Shown here one piece after another: positions 26,417 through 35,621 of a stretch of 64,000 bases of DNA. The position numbers were made by a program, and so were the translations under genes. The notes under the pieces were generated by a model that was not told the origin of the DNA, ran no database searches, and was given only the letters and a program-made list of their open reading frames with translations. The DNA is taken from contig NZ_PGVB01000010.1 in assembly GCF_002860205.1 (NCBI RefSeq), positions 186,001 through 250,000 on the forward strand, given 5' to 3'. Numbering within the stretch: position 1 is the first letter of the stretch; each line of letters opens with the position of its first letter. Source of the DNA: Bacillus sp. T33-2 (GTDB lineage: Bacteria; Bacillota; Bacilli; Bacillales; Cytobacillaceae).

Positions 26417-27622
26417 TTACGTACGATACCGAAAAACCTGTCCGGGCACCTTTGCCGGAGTTGGCTGCTGCTTCTTTTCCTTTGGGGTTTTGTGTTTTTC
26501 CTCGTAATTGACAAACATTGAAACGTTTATTAAAATCCCGGCCGCAATCGCAAGCTGGAGAAGCGAAGAGCCGCCATAGCTTACAAATGGAAGCGGGACT
26601 CCTGTTAAAGGAATCAAACCGGATACCCCTCCAAGATTGATGAAGGATTGGATGCCAATCATGCTCGATATGCCGATCGCAAGCAAACTGCCAAAAGGGT
26701 CCTTGCACTTCAGGCCGATGAATATCCCCCTCAGAACAATGAAGCCCAGTGCAAGCAAGACAAAACCGACACCGAATATTCCCAGCTCCTCGGAAATGAC
26801 AGCGATGATGAAATCAGTATGGGGCTCTGGCAGATAGCCAAGCTTTTGTACACTCTCCCCCAGTCCGAGGCCTTTAATGCCGCCTGACCCGATCGCATAA
26901 TAGGAATTCGCAAGGTGGTAGCCAGAGTCTTTTTCATCCTTAAAAGGATTGCTGTATGATGTAAGCCGGTCAAGCCTTGTTTCGGAGAATATCTCATCCT
27001 TCATCATCAGAGTAAGAGGAGCGATAATGGCCATGAACATCAAGGCAAGCCTGGCCATATTCTTAATGTTCATGCCCGATGACAGAATGATGGTGCCTGC
27101 AATTAAAAAAATGATCGCTGCCGTACCAAAATCCGGCTGGACTGCAACAAGCAGGCAAACCAGCACCAAATAGACTAAAGGAGGGACAACCCCTTTGTTA
27201 AATTCATTTATGTATGACTGTTTTTTTGCGTATACTGCACTCAAATAGATGATGACTGCCAGCTTGCAAAATTCGGACGGCTGGAGGCTCCGCGCCCCGA
27301 CTTCAAACCAGCTCTGGGCATTATTTGTAACCTTCCCGAACAGAAACAGCACGCTAAGGCCAACAATGGACAAAAGTACCATCGGCATCAATATTTTCGT
27401 GCTTTTCATCGCCTTATAGGGCAAAAGAGCGGTGATGAACAGCACAGCCGTTGCAACAATCAAATTCATTTTTTGCTTTTGATAAAAATGGTCACTCGGT
27501 ACGTCAAACCGTACCCCGGCCACCATGCTGGCGCTATACACCATGACAAGCCCGAATAAACACAAAAGGATTATGACAATTATCAGTGAATAATCATATG
27601 ATTTAATTATTTTTTTAAGCAT
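26417..27622 (-). CDS. ftsW: Septal peptidoglycan polymerase FtsW (SEDS family)
   Basis: The 401-residue SEDS glycosyltransferase has ten membrane segments. Typical motifs are GLVMVYSAS (about 24), the SLQPSEFCKLAVIIYLSA segment (about 114) with the conserved PSE, and the VPLPFVSYGGSS motif near the C-terminus. FtsW polymerises glycan strands at the division site with its partner PBP. The position between ylaN and pycA identifies it as FtsW and not RodA or SpoVE. ATG at 27622 has GGAGAAGAGG upstream. Confidence 0.93.
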   Translation of the reverse strand: MLKKIIKSYDYSLIIVIILLCLFGLVMVYSASMVAGVRFDVPSDHFYQKQKMNLIVATAVLFITALLPYKAMKSTKILMPMVLLSIVGLSVLFLFGKVTNNAQSWFEVGARSLQPSEFCKLAVIIYLSAVYAKKQSYINEFNKGVVPPLVYLVLVCLLVAVQPDFGTAAIIFLIAGTIILSSGMNIKNMARLALMFMAIIAPLTLMMKDEIFSETRLDRLTSYSNPFKDEKDSGYHLANSYYAIGSGGIKGLGLGESVQKLGYLPEPHTDFIIAVISEELGIFGVGFVLLALGFIVLRGIFIGLKCKDPFGSLLAIGISSMIGIQSFINLGGVSGLIPLTGVPLPFVSYGGSSLLQLAIAAGILINVSMFVNYEEKHKTPKEKKQQPTPAKVPGQVFRYRT

Positions 27623-27760
27623 GGATCCTCTTCTCCATTATTATGTTATTATCTATTCTACTATCTTACGGAATATCCTTCCCTGAGGTTGGAATGAGTA
27701 TATTTGCAGGAAAGCAATGTTTTTTCTCTCAAAACAGGATTTTTGCTTGTATGCCATTAC

Positions 27761-27800
27761 AAAAAAACTCAAACAATCTCGACGAACTGTTTGAGTCTTT
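27761..27800. terminator. Terminator after ylaN
   Basis: ACTCAAACA (27767-27775) pairs with TGTTTGAGT (27788-27796); on the minus strand a T run follows. Confidence 0.8.
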
Positions 27801-27807
27801 ATGCATA

Positions 27808-28089
27808 TTATTTTTTTAACGAAGCCTCATGAAGGGCTGACAGCTCTTTTTCCAGCTGTTCGAGGATGACTTTCCCTTCACGTTCGTCGATTAAGCCGAG
27901 CCTGGCTGCAAAATCTATTTCCCTTGATAATCCGAACATTTGCGTATCCAGAACCTCTTCGTAAAGAGGACATTGAGGCATAGTCAGGTTATCCATTTGC
28001 ACTTTGATCAGCTTTAATATTTTATCAGCGTCAGCCTTAAGCAAGGCATGTGCTTTTTCTTGATGATTCATAATCGTTTCAGACGCCAA
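27808..28089 (-). CDS. ylaN: YlaN family protein
   Basis: The 93-residue cytosolic helical protein is nearly unchanged across Bacillales; the core [20 protein letters not shown] and [16 protein letters not shown] is intact. B. subtilis YlaN is needed under iron limitation and has been reported to bind Fur and relieve its repression; this is knowledge of the family, not visible here. The start is TTG at 28089 after GGGGGGA, agreeing with the family length. It stands between ftsW and the divergent ylaL. Confidence 0.92.
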   Translation of the reverse strand: MASETIMNHQEKAHALLKADADKILKLIKVQMDNLTMPQCPLYEEVLDTQMFGLSREIDFAARLGLIDEREGKVILEQLEKELSALHEASLKK

Positions 28090-28185
28090 CTTGATCCCCC
28101 CGTTTCCGAGCGATTACCCGATCCTATCTTTAAATTTTAACGTTAAGCAGGCAAAAATGCAAGAATATTAGGGATTACTTCATTG

Positions 28186-28199
28186 AAAAAGCGTTTACA
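28186..28199 (+). promoter_or_regulatory. Possible cre (CcpA) site upstream of ylaL
   Basis: AAAAAGCGTTTACA agrees with the cre consensus TGWAANCGNTNWCA at 12 of 14 positions. It lies about 14 bases before the -35 box of the ylaL promoter. A match only; no evidence of binding. Confidence 0.3.
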
Positions 28200-28212
28200 A
28201 AGGACAAGCCAA

Positions 28213-28241
28213 ATGACATTCTCCAAAAATGAAGTTATACT
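28213..28241 (+). promoter_or_regulatory. Sigma-A promoter of ylaL
   Basis: ATGACA (28213-28218), a 17-base spacer and TATACT (28236-28241). Confidence 0.65.
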
Positions 28242-28279
28242 GTTATTGGATTGAAACTACAACTGACAGGAGGGCCATA

Positions 28280-28777
28280 ATGGAGTCAATCGTTCCTATC
28301 AACGGGAAAGTAAATTATATGATCACCCTGGATCCGGGTGTCTGGATTTTCGATGACAGACGGGTAGATTTAAATACATATTTTCAGCAGATTCCAGATA
28401 AGGACAGCAGCCTTGATGAGTACACGAAATCTATTTCCCGCCACTGGGACAGAGAAATCATGGAGGGTGCCATTTTCCCGCCGACTTTGAAAACAGAAAG
28501 GAAATTTGAAAAAGAGAAGGTACTGACAGGGAGTTTCGGGATCCCATTTAAACCATTTCTGGAAAACGCCGGTCCATATCCAGAAGCAACAGCTGTTGAA
28601 ATCATCACCAAAGACGGGAGCCAGGTGGTGCCGCTTTCCCAAGCTTTTGGCATGATCCTTGGCTTTTCTTTTGAAGGAAAGCCTTTACGGGGAGACGGCC
28701 CTGTGCATGCTTATTTTGAAGACGGCTCTAACAGGGACTCCCCAATCAGGAACATCACGTCTTTCACAGTGAAATAA
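28280..28777 (+). CDS. ylaL: YlaL-like conserved protein
   Basis: The 165-residue cytosolic protein (MESIVPINGKVNYMITLDPGVWIFDDR) corresponds by sequence and position to B. subtilis YlaL, whose function is unknown. The protein has a beta-rich first part and a YPEATAVEIITKDG segment. ATG at 28280 is preferred over 28229 because GGAGGG lies 6 bases before it. The glutaminase gene that neighbours ylaL in B. subtilis is missing here. No terminator follows; instead there is an ORF-like strip. Confidence 0.75.
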   Translation: MESIVPINGKVNYMITLDPGVWIFDDRRVDLNTYFQQIPDKDSSLDEYTKSISRHWDREIMEGAIFPPTLKTERKFEKEKVLTGSFGIPFKPFLENAGPYPEATAVEIITKDGSQVVPLSQAFGMILGFSFEGKPLRGDGPVHAYFEDGSNRDSPIRNITSFTVK

Positions 28778-28779
28778 AG

Positions 28780-28893
28780 AAAACTCGCTGATTGGCGAGC
28801 CCTAACGGCGAAAACAGACATATATTCTTTAGGCGTAAAATTAGCATCATCGTCGAGAATATTCTTCGTTGCCAATTTATCGTTCTGAAAGTG
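28780..28893 (-). repeat. ORF-like intergenic strip, possible dispersed element
   Basis: On the minus strand this strip reads as a smooth protein segment (KLATKNILDDDANFTPKEY, then SVFAVRARQSASFL) without a ribosome binding site, wedged between ylaL and the phoH-like gene. It contains a CTCGC/GCGAG hairpin at its left end. I have the impression of similar strips in other Bacillaceae intergenic regions, but could not test it. Confidence 0.35.
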
Positions 28894-28895
28894 CA

Positions 28896-28928
28896 AGAAA
28901 ACGGGCCTTCATGAGCCCGTTATTTATT
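28896..28928 (-). terminator. Terminator after the PhoH-like gene
   Basis: AACGGGC (28900-28906) pairs with GCCCGTT (28915-28921); on the minus strand TTTTC follows. Confidence 0.75.
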
Positions 28929-30261
28929 TTAAAATGTCAGCGGCAAGCTGGGCCAGCGGGGAACGTTCTCCTTTTAACAGTTTAATATGGCCTGCTATGG
29001 CTTGATCCTTAAATTTCTCAACAATGTATGTGAGCCCATTGTTGAATGCGTCCAAATAAGGATGGTCGATTTGGTCAGGATCCCCCATCAGGACAATTTT
29101 ACTTCTTTCCCCCACACGGGTGAGAATCGTTTTTACTTCATGCTTAGTCAAGTTCTGGGCTTCATCAATAATGATGAATTGGTCGGGAATGCTTCTTCCA
29201 CGGATATAAGTCAGTGCCTCAACCTCGATAGACCCCATTCCTGCCAGGATTGCGTCCAGCTCTTCCGGCTTCTTCGTATTAAATAAATATTCAAGATTGT
29301 CGTAAATCGGCTGCATCCACGGCCGCAGTTTTTCTTCTTTTTCGCCGGGCAAAAAGCCCAGGTCCTTTCCGACCGGAACAATTGGCCTGGCAACGAGCAG
29401 CTTTTTATAAATTCCCAGGTCTTCGGTTTGCAGCAGGCCGGATGCCAGTGCAAGAAGTGTTTTTCCGGTCCCGGCCCTGCCAATCATGGTAATGAGCGGC
29501 AGATCGGTTCTTAGCAGAAGCTCTATAGCCATGATTTGCTGTACATTTCTGGCTCGGATTCCCCAAATTTGTTTTGCCTCATGGTCAAAAACAAGCTTTT
29601 TGGCCTTGTTCCGTTTTGAGTCAACCATTGCAATGGCTGATGAAGAGGTCATGCCAAGCCCCTTGAAAATGATGAACTGATTTGGGTAAAGACCCTGTGC
29701 AGGCACTTCCCCTAGGGCTAGTTCACCTTTTTCGTAAAACCGTGTCATTGCACTTTCTTCCAGATATATTTCTGTAAAGCCGGTATAAAGGTCATCCACC
29801 TGGATGACACGGTCACTCAAAAAATCCTCGGCCAAAAGCCCAATCGCGTCGGCCTTTACTCGGACGAGCGCGTCTTTGCTGACAAGTATGACTGGCCGCC
29901 CCTCCTCTTTTGTCTGTTCCTCCAACGAAAGGTTCTTGGCAACCGCCAGTATACGATTGTCGTTTGTTTTCTCTACGAATACCTCCTGCAGCTGCTGAAA
30001 GGACCGGTGGTTTAATTCGATTCGCAAGATCCCGCCGTTATCCAGCGGAATTTTTTCATGAAGTTTCCCCGTTTCCCGCATCCCGTCGATCAGCCTTGAA
30101 ACCTGCCTGGCATTACGTCCAATCTCATCCATATACCGTTTTTTTGAATCCACCTCTTCGAGCACAACAGCAGGTATGACAACTTCATTATCCTCAAAAG
30201 AGAAGATGGAAAAAGGGTCTTGTAAAAGGACGTTGGTGTCCAGTACGTAAATTTTCCCCAA
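28924..30261 (-). CDS. ylaK: PhoH family ATPase with N-terminal PIN domain (YlaK, PhoH2-like)
   Basis: The 445-residue protein joins a PIN-type RNase domain (about 1-150, VLDTNVLLQDP with acidic residues VVLEEVD) to a PhoH ATPase domain (about 230-440) with Walker A GRAGTGKT (about 262) and Walker B FIIIDEAQN. Related PhoH2 proteins act as ATP-dependent RNA helicase/RNases, so a role in RNA processing is inferred. The start is TTG at 30261, 7 bases from GGGAGG. A longer minus-strand frame upstream is not convincing as a gene. Confidence 0.9.
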   Translation of the reverse strand: MGKIYVLDTNVLLQDPFSIFSFEDNEVVIPAVVLEEVDSKKRYMDEIGRNARQVSRLIDGMRETGKLHEKIPLDNGGILRIELNHRSFQQLQEVFVEKTNDNRILAVAKNLSLEEQTKEEGRPVILVSKDALVRVKADAIGLLAEDFLSDRVIQVDDLYTGFTEIYLEESAMTRFYEKGELALGEVPAQGLYPNQFIIFKGLGMTSSSAIAMVDSKRNKAKKLVFDHEAKQIWGIRARNVQQIMAIELLLRTDLPLITMIGRAGTGKTLLALASGLLQTEDLGIYKKLLVARPIVPVGKDLGFLPGEKEEKLRPWMQPIYDNLEYLFNTKKPEELDAILAGMGSIEVEALTYIRGRSIPDQFIIIDEAQNLTKHEVKTILTRVGERSKIVLMGDPDQIDHPYLDAFNNGLTYIVEKFKDQAIAGHIKLLKGERSPLAQLAADILK

Positions 30262-30470
30262 GATAAAGCCTCCCGCCTTTTGGTGTTTTTACAAATGCCG
30301 CGTGCGGCTCGTACTTTTCTAAAATATATGTTTTACCGTATAAAGATAGAAGGTATTTTGCACAATAACCCATAGGCAATCCTTTATTTACATAATGCGC
30401 GACAATCAAATATACCGCATTCGTACTTTGTTATAGCAGAATACAAAAAGGCTTTCCAGGAGGTGTTTTA

Positions 30471-31052
30471 ATGAAAAAGATGATGGCTGCCCTCTTTTCG
30501 GTCGTCATGATAGCCGGGTGTGGAGCACAGAATGACCATAATGAAGCCAGGGACAAGCAAGTCAATGTAAAAAACAGCACTGACCGCGATGTTGGCAGGG
30601 ATGAGGGGCAAGAGGTGTCCCGGCACCTTGAGAGCCTTGCGAACGGTGTGCATGGCGTAAAGGATACAACAGCAGTAGTGCTCGGCCCTTATGCGATTGT
30701 AGGAATAAATGTAGATGAAAATCTTGACCGCGCTGAAACCGGATCGATAAAATACTCTGTTGCCGAAAGCCTTGAAGAAGATCCTAATGGAGCACGGGCC
30801 ATGGTCATTGCCGATCCTGACGTTGCAGCTCGATTAAGGGAAATCACAGCGGATATCCAGGATGGCAGGCCTGTACAAGGAATAATGAATGAACTAGCCG
30901 AGATCACCGGCCGTTTGATGCCTGAGGTACCGGCTGACCTCGACGGCGGAAACCCCGGTAACTCGCCTGAGGAACCAAAACAAAAAATAAACAGGCAAAG
31001 AGGACAGCAGCTCGAACGAGACCAGGAACGTCAATCCAATTATTATAAATGA
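30471..31052 (+). CDS. ylaJ: YhcN/YlaJ family sporulation lipoprotein
   Basis: The 193-residue lipoprotein has a short signal peptide with lipobox MIAGC (about 13-17), then a YhcN/YlaJ domain (about 45-150, VSRHLESLANGVHGVKDTTAVVLG and AVVLGPYAIVGINVD). Members are found in the spore inner membrane and affect germination or spore resistance. The C-terminal tail is hydrophilic and rich in Arg and Gln. AGGAGG precedes ATG 30471. In B. subtilis the family is under sigma-G or sigma-F; no promoter was assigned. Confidence 0.9.
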   Translation: MKKMMAALFSVVMIAGCGAQNDHNEARDKQVNVKNSTDRDVGRDEGQEVSRHLESLANGVHGVKDTTAVVLGPYAIVGINVDENLDRAETGSIKYSVAESLEEDPNGARAMVIADPDVAARLREITADIQDGRPVQGIMNELAEITGRLMPEVPADLDGGNPGNSPEEPKQKINRQRGQQLERDQERQSNYYK

Positions 31053-31069
31053 CTTTGCAACAGGCAATG

Positions 31070-31103
31070 ATAAAAAGCTTAGTCCCGGACTAAGCTTTTT
31101 TCA
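31070..31103. terminator. Terminator between ylaJ and the PNPOx-like gene
   Basis: AAAAAGCTTAGTC pairs with GACTAAGCTTTTT around two bases. The right arm includes the last codons of the convergent gene. Confidence 0.9.
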
Positions 31104-31545
31104 TCGCATCCATCACCTGTTTATCCAGGCGCGCCGCCGCGGTTTTATCGTATGTTTTGTCATACTGTGGCTCTGCAACGATTTTCGAGCCGTAAAACAT
31201 GACATCCCTTACCTCATTTATGGCAATCTCAATCAATGCCAGTTTTAAAGGTACTTCGTTTAATTTCTCCTGTTTGATTGTGGCTTCACCACTGATGGAA
31301 TATGCCGATTCATTCGCTATCAGGTGAATGACTGCTTTATTATTCGTTTTAATGTTTTCCACGATCCTTGAACGGTTATCCACGGCAAAATATATCGTTT
31401 GTTCATCCTTTGCCAGCACCCAGGAGACGGCGCTTACGTTAGGCCCTCCAGTTTCATGGTCGACTGTAGCGACCGATACGAAACGTTCTTTTTGCAATTC
31501 ATCGTATAATGGTGTAATCAGCTTCGGTTCCACTTGATTTGCCAT
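31090..31545 (-). CDS. Pyridoxamine 5'-phosphate oxidase-like flavin-binding protein
   Basis: The 151-residue split-barrel protein (RFVSVATVDHETGGPNVSAVSW, about 20-42, then IYFAVDNRSRIVENIKTN) matches the PNPOx-like FMN-binding family. It lacks obvious residues specific to true PdxH. The reaction is unknown; F420- or FMN-dependent reductions are typical. ATG at 31545 is preceded by AAGGAGG. It stands alone between ylaJ and ylaI, in the opposite direction. Confidence 0.8.
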   Translation of the reverse strand: MANQVEPKLITPLYDELQKERFVSVATVDHETGGPNVSAVSWVLAKDEQTIYFAVDNRSRIVENIKTNNKAVIHLIANESAYSISGEATIKQEKLNEVPLKLALIEIAINEVRDVMFYGSKIVAEPQYDKTYDKTAAARLDKQVMDAMKKA

Positions 31546-31717
31546 AATCCATCCTGCCTCCTTAAACTACCATAATAGTACTACTATCAAATCGGCAGGG
31601 CAATCTAAACGTTTTCCAAAGTTCGCGGCATTTTGGCCCAAACAATGATATACTATAATATAATCCGTCCCATCCTTTTTGTATGAAACAGGACAATCGC
31701 TGTAATGAGGTGTACCG

Positions 31718-31918
31718 ATGAGAGTCAAATGCGTATTATGCGACAAAATTGAATCAATCCAAGACCACTCATTTCAAGCCAAAAGGCTTAGGAATCGGCC
31801 CATCCATACATACATGTGCCAAGGCTGCCATGAGAGAATAGCAGAAAAAACGAAGGACAGGCTGGCAACCGGCAACTTCCGCCTGTACAGGCCTGTATCC
31901 AATGATGATGATTGGTAA
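31718..31918 (+). CDS. ylaI: DUF2197 small zinc-finger-like protein YlaI
   Basis: The 66-residue protein has two CxxC pairs (CVLCDK at 5-10 and CQGCHE near 34) that could form a treble-clef or zinc ribbon, plus a basic middle (KRLRNRPIHTYM). Length and motifs match YlaI of B. subtilis, of unknown function. GAGGTG lies 5 to 6 bases before ATG 31718. It has a terminator of its own. Confidence 0.88.
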   Translation: MRVKCVLCDKIESIQDHSFQAKRLRNRPIHTYMCQGCHERIAEKTKDRLATGNFRLYRPVSNDDDW

Positions 31919-31928
31919 GCAAATGGAA

Positions 31929-31959
31929 ACAAAACCGCCCGTGGATGGGCGGTTTTAGT
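31929..31959. terminator. Terminator after ylaI
   Basis: AAAACCGCCC (31931-31940) pairs with GGGCGGTTTT (31947-31956) around a 6-base loop. It also fits the end of the convergent 31959 gene. Confidence 0.9.
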
Positions 31960-32249
31960 CATTCTTCCGGATAATTTGCGTATTTTTCTGGTTCCTGATT
32001 GATTTGCTGAAGCAATACTTCAATCAGTTCGCGTGGAAAGCGGGTACTTATTCTCTCCCCGTTCTGTTCGTAAGAGATATAGTACATTTCATCGTCCTTG
32101 GTTATATCAACAGATTCGATGGAATGTTCTTCTTCCAGGATTTGCGCAAACTGATCCTCTGTTTGTTTCGCGGCCGTATCGTCAGGGCGTGCATCTGTTA
32201 CCACTTTGATCGTCAACCAATTATACAGGGCGTCCTGTACTGATTTCAT
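31959..32249 (-). CDS. Small acidic conserved protein next to ylaH
   Basis: The 96-residue acidic cytosolic protein (MKSVQDALYNWLTIKVVTDARP) is not recognised. Central alternating strands (SIESVDITKDDEMYYISYEQ) and a C-terminal amphipathic helix are visible. Its ATG overlaps the ylaH stop (ATGA), so the two genes are translationally coupled in this lineage. Confidence 0.75.
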   Translation of the reverse strand: MKSVQDALYNWLTIKVVTDARPDDTAAKQTEDQFAQILEEEHSIESVDITKDDEMYYISYEQNGERISTRFPRELIEVLLQQINQEPEKYANYPEE

Positions 32250-32554
32250 AACTGTTCACCCCTGTCATGCTGATGGCGGCGGACTTTATAAATGATCAAA
32301 ATCGCGGCTGCGACTGCTAGTCCTTCCACCACAGGCAATCCATAAGAGAAAAGCAAGAAAATGAAACAGCCTAAAACGAGGCATGTATAAATGATGATAT
32401 TTTGTATGACCGGCAATTTTTTTGCAAAGCCTAATTTGTAAACAATGACCGATAATATCACTATCGTTAAATATTGAAGCCATACCCCTGTTTTCACATC
32501 AGTCAATTCAATGAAAAATCTCAGACTTGGAGAAAACCCGTTTAACTCCTCCAT
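32246..32554 (-). CDS. ylaH: YlaH-like membrane protein
   Basis: The 102-residue membrane protein has three predicted membrane segments (about 27-42, 50-68, 72-90) and the family features VWLQYLTIVILSVIVYKLGF and a basic C-terminus KVRRHQHDRGEQL. It matches YlaH in position, next to typA and ylaI. Function is unknown. It lies 21 bases after typA, so read-through from typA is likely. Confidence 0.82.
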   Translation of the reverse strand: MEELNGFSPSLRFFIELTDVKTGVWLQYLTIVILSVIVYKLGFAKKLPVIQNIIIYTCLVLGCFIFLLFSYGLPVVEGLAVAAAILIIYKVRRHQHDRGEQL

Positions 32555-32575
32555 ATCGCGCCCCTCCCGGCCACA

Positions 32576-34414
32576 CTAGTTCATTTCGGCATATTTCTTT
32601 TTCTTTGCAATTCTCTCGCGCTCGTTCTTGTCGAGTATCTTTTTACGCAGGCGGATCGATTCAGGTGTTACCTCACAGAACTCATCTTCATTCAAATACT
32701 CCAAAGACTCCTCCAATGTCATGATGCGGGGTTTCTTTATGACTGAAGTCTGGTCTTTGTTGGCAGAACGGATGTTGGTTGCCTGTTTTACCTTTGTAAT
32801 ATTCACTGTGATGTCATTTTCACGAGTATGCTCTCCAACAATCATGCCTTCGTATATTTCCGTTCCAGGCTCAACGAAAATCGTTCCACGGTCTTCAACC
32901 TGCATGATGCCATAGGTTGAAGCCTTTCCTGATTCCATTGATACCAGAACACCCTGGCGCCTTCCGCCAACCTGTCCTGCCTGCATTGGCTGATAGCTGT
33001 CAAAAGTATGGTTGATGATTCCATATCCACGTGTAAGCGTCAGGAATTCCGTTGTATAACCAATCAGGCCTCTTGCAGGCACGTTAAAAATCAGACGGAC
33101 TTGCCCGCTGCCATTGTTGATCATATCAAGCATTTCACCTTTGCGGGCTCCGATGGACTCCATTACTGCACCAGTATTTTCCTCCGGTACATCGATTTGT
33201 ACACGTTCAATCGGCTCGCAACGGACACCGTCAATCTCTTTGACAATAACTTCAGGCTTGGAAACTTGAAGTTCATAGCCTTCACGGCGCATATTTTCGA
33301 TCAGGATTGACAGGTGAAGCTCTCCACGTCCTGAAACGACCCATGCATCAGGGGAATCAGTATTTTCAACGCGAAGGCTGACATCGGTCTCGAGTTGGGC
33401 ACGAAGCCTTTCCTCAATCTTTCTTGAAGTAAGATACTTGCCTTCTCGGCCGGCAAACGGACTGTTATTTACCAGGAAGGTCATTTGCAGCGTTGGTTCA
33501 TCAATCCTCAGGACCGGCAGTGCTTCCTGCTGGTCAACCGGGCAAACTGTTTCCCCTACGTTTATATCCTCCATGCCAGAAACAGCAATTAGATCACCTG
33601 CATAAGCTTCGTCAATTTCCTGCCTCTTCAGCCCAAAGAAACCGAATATTTTAGTTACACGGAATTGCTTAACTGTGCCATCCAGCTTCATTAAAGCAAC
33701 CTGCTGGCCGACTTTCATAGTGCCACGGAATACCCGGCCGATTCCAATCCTGCCGACATAATCGTTATAGTCCAGGAGGGACACCTGAAACTGAAGGGGT
33801 TCGTCACGATTGTCCACTGGGGATGGAATATGTTCGACAATTGTTTCATAAAGGGATTGCATGTTTTCATCCTGCTTTTCATGATTCAAGCTGGATGTTC
33901 CATTAATGGCAGAAGCATAAACAACAGGGAATTCAAGCTGGTCTTCATCTGCACCTAATTCGATAAACAAGTCCAATACTTCATCAACAACTTCATCTGG
34001 ACGGGCAAAATCCCGGTCAATCTTATTTACGACGACAATCGGGGTTAGATGCTGTTCAAGCGCTTTTTTCAACACAAAGCGGGTCTGCGGCATACAGCCC
34101 TCATATGCATCTACAACAAGAAGCACACCGTCAACCATCTTCATGATCCGTTCTACTTCTCCTCCAAAATCAGCGTGTCCTGGAGTATCAAGAATGTTAA
34201 TCCGTGTATCTTTATATTGAATCGCCGTGTTTTTTGCTAAAATGGTAATGCCACGCTCTTTTTCAAGGTCATTGGAATCCATCGCACGTTCTTCAACATG
34301 CTCGTTGGAACGGAACGTTCCAGACTGCTTTAGAAGCTGGTCCACCAGCGTTGTTTTGCCATGGTCAACGTGAGCGATGATGGCTATATTTCGTATATCT
34401 TCTCTTCTTTTCAA
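32576..34414 (-). CDS. typA: Translational GTPase TypA/BipA
   Basis: The 612-residue ribosome-binding GTPase has G1 [12 protein letters not shown]3 [10 protein letters not shown] and G4 VVNKIDRD, then the EF-G-like domains with [16 protein letters not shown] and a BipA-specific C-terminal domain. It acts in 50S assembly and stress or cold growth. The start is TTG at 34414 (LKRREDIRN), 8 bases after TAGGAG; the GTG at 34423 overlaps that site. The gene has an extended -10 promoter upstream and is divergent from ylaF. Confidence 0.96.
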   Translation of the reverse strand: MKRREDIRNIAIIAHVDHGKTTLVDQLLKQSGTFRSNEHVEERAMDSNDLEKERGITILAKNTAIQYKDTRINILDTPGHADFGGEVERIMKMVDGVLLVVDAYEGCMPQTRFVLKKALEQHLTPIVVVNKIDRDFARPDEVVDEVLDLFIELGADEDQLEFPVVYASAINGTSSLNHEKQDENMQSLYETIVEHIPSPVDNRDEPLQFQVSLLDYNDYVGRIGIGRVFRGTMKVGQQVALMKLDGTVKQFRVTKIFGFFGLKRQEIDEAYAGDLIAVSGMEDINVGETVCPVDQQEALPVLRIDEPTLQMTFLVNNSPFAGREGKYLTSRKIEERLRAQLETDVSLRVENTDSPDAWVVSGRGELHLSILIENMRREGYELQVSKPEVIVKEIDGVRCEPIERVQIDVPEENTGAVMESIGARKGEMLDMINNGSGQVRLIFNVPARGLIGYTTEFLTLTRGYGIINHTFDSYQPMQAGQVGGRRQGVLVSMESGKASTYGIMQVEDRGTIFVEPGTEIYEGMIVGEHTRENDITVNITKVKQATNIRSANKDQTSVIKKPRIMTLEESLEYLNEDEFCEVTPESIRLRKKILDKNERERIAKKKKYAEMN

Positions 34415-34470
34415 GAATGTCACTCCTACTGTAGTATAAGAAAATTTGCTTGCATTTTTTCAACCTATCT

Positions 34471-34479
34471 ATTATAACA
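34471..34479 (-). promoter_or_regulatory. Extended -10 promoter of typA
   Basis: On the minus strand TGT directly precedes TATAAT (TGTTATAAT, 34471-34479), an extended -10 element; the -35 is weak. Confidence 0.6.
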
Positions 34480-34544
34480 CATTTTAAAGTAGAAACCTAA
34501 AAGCAATATGCTGTATGATAAATTTAAGCGAAGGAGGAGAAGAC

Positions 34545-34730
34545 ATGAAAAATATTAAATGGGTTTTTTTATTCTTTGCAGTCGCTGCGGCCGTGTGCAT
34601 GATGGGCATCGGAGTAGCGGTCGGTGAGCGCAGCATTTCCGGAATATTCGGTTGTATCGCTGCCCTTGTTATCGTAATGGGAATGGGCTTTAAGACAAAA
34701 AAGAAAATGCGGGAAAATGGCCAGCTGTAG
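34545..34730 (+). CDS. ylaF: YlaF family small membrane protein (DUF5325)
   Basis: The 61-residue protein has two membrane segments (about 5-24 and 30-48) and a basic C-terminus KTKKKMRENGQL. Length and place next to typA match YlaF of B. subtilis, function unknown. ATG at 34545 is preferred over 34515 because AAGGAGGAG lies just upstream. A terminator follows. Confidence 0.82.
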   Translation: MKNIKWVFLFFAVAAAVCMMGIGVAVGERSISGIFGCIAALVIVMGMGFKTKKKMRENGQL

Positions 34731-34745
34731 GGTTGATAACTTTAC

Positions 34746-34786
34746 ATACATTAAAAAACCGGCAAAATTGCCGGTTTAATGTATCC
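34746..34786. terminator. Bidirectional terminator between ylaF and suhB
   Basis: ACCGGCAA pairs with TTGCCGGT, with the stem extended by CATTAAA/TTTAATG on both sides. Confidence 0.85.
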
Positions 34787-34817
34787 TCTGGAACTGTTGC
34801 GGCGTTGCTATGCCTGA

Positions 34818-35621
34818 TCACCAGTTTCCCCCATGGAGGTAATTGTTCATGATCTCCCTGTGTAACCCGGGCTTCGCAACGAAAACAGAATTCTGCTCCA
34901 ACAGGCTTAATTTTTCGCCCCGCAAATTTGTCGTTACTCCGCCGAGTTCTTCGATCATCAGGATACCTGCTGCAAAATCCCATGGTGCAAGCCGAAGAGA
35001 AATATAGGCATCGATTCTGCCGGTTGCCACGTACACCAATTCCATCGCTGCAGAACCGTATGACCTGGTCCCGCGCACATCTTTGGCAAGCGGAATCAGC
35101 AACTGGTGGTCAATCCGCTTATTTTCCATGACCCAGGTCGAATTCAAGGCGATAATTGCTTTTGAAACGGTCGTCTCTTCAAGCCTCGGTATTTTTTGCC
35201 CGTTAAGGTCGACGCCATTCCCTTTGATCACATGGTACAATTCATCATGCACAACATCATATATCAATCCAATCTTTCCCCCACCATCTTCGTATATCCC
35301 AACGGAAATGGCGAAATTCCGCTGCTGATGGACGAAATTCATCGTGCCGTCTATTGGATCGATAATCCAAACTACACCGGAAAGATCCTCTAATTTGTCA
35401 CCATATCCCTCTTCGCCCAAAATGCGATGTTCAGGGAAAGTGGACCTTATTTTTTCGATAAAATATTGTTCAGTTGCCTGGTCAATATCCGTCACTAAAT
35501 CATTCGGATTGGATTTTGTCTGGATATTAAGCGTTTTTGGAAACGAAGCCCGGATTCTTTCCCCTGCTTCTTTCACCCACTTTTGTGCGTATGTATCAAT
35601 CTCATGCAAATTAGCCGGCAT
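34818..35621 (-). CDS. suhB: Inositol monophosphatase family protein (SuhB/YktC)
   Basis: The 267-residue Mg-dependent phosphatase has the three family motifs: LGEEGYG (about 70, metal Glu), WIIDPIDGTMNFVHQ (about 87) and APWDFAAGILMIEE (about 213). B. subtilis YktC is an inositol monophosphatase; the family may also process other phosphates. ATG at 35621 has GGAGG and GGAG upstream. It is the last gene before the ykt group of small genes. Confidence 0.92.
   Translation of the reverse strand: MPANLHEIDTYAQKWVKEAGERIRASFPKTLNIQTKSNPNDLVTDIDQATEQYFIEKIRSTFPEHRILGEEGYGDKLEDLSGVVWIIDPIDGTMNFVHQQRNFAISVGIYEDGGGKIGLIYDVVHDELYHVIKGNGVDLNGQKIPRLEETTVSKAIIALNSTWVMENKRIDHQLLIPLAKDVRGTRSYGSAAMELVYVATGRIDAYISLRLAPWDFAAGILMIEELGGVTTNLRGEKLSLLEQNSVFVAKPGLHREIMNNYLHGGNW

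Noticed and set aside
30194-30409. A 71-codon minus-strand frame overlapping the start of the PhoH-like gene (MPMGYCAKYLLSLYGKTYILEKYEP region)
   Set aside because: It reads partly like protein but has no ribosome binding site, overlaps the TTG start of the PhoH-like gene in another frame and ends in unlikely sequence.
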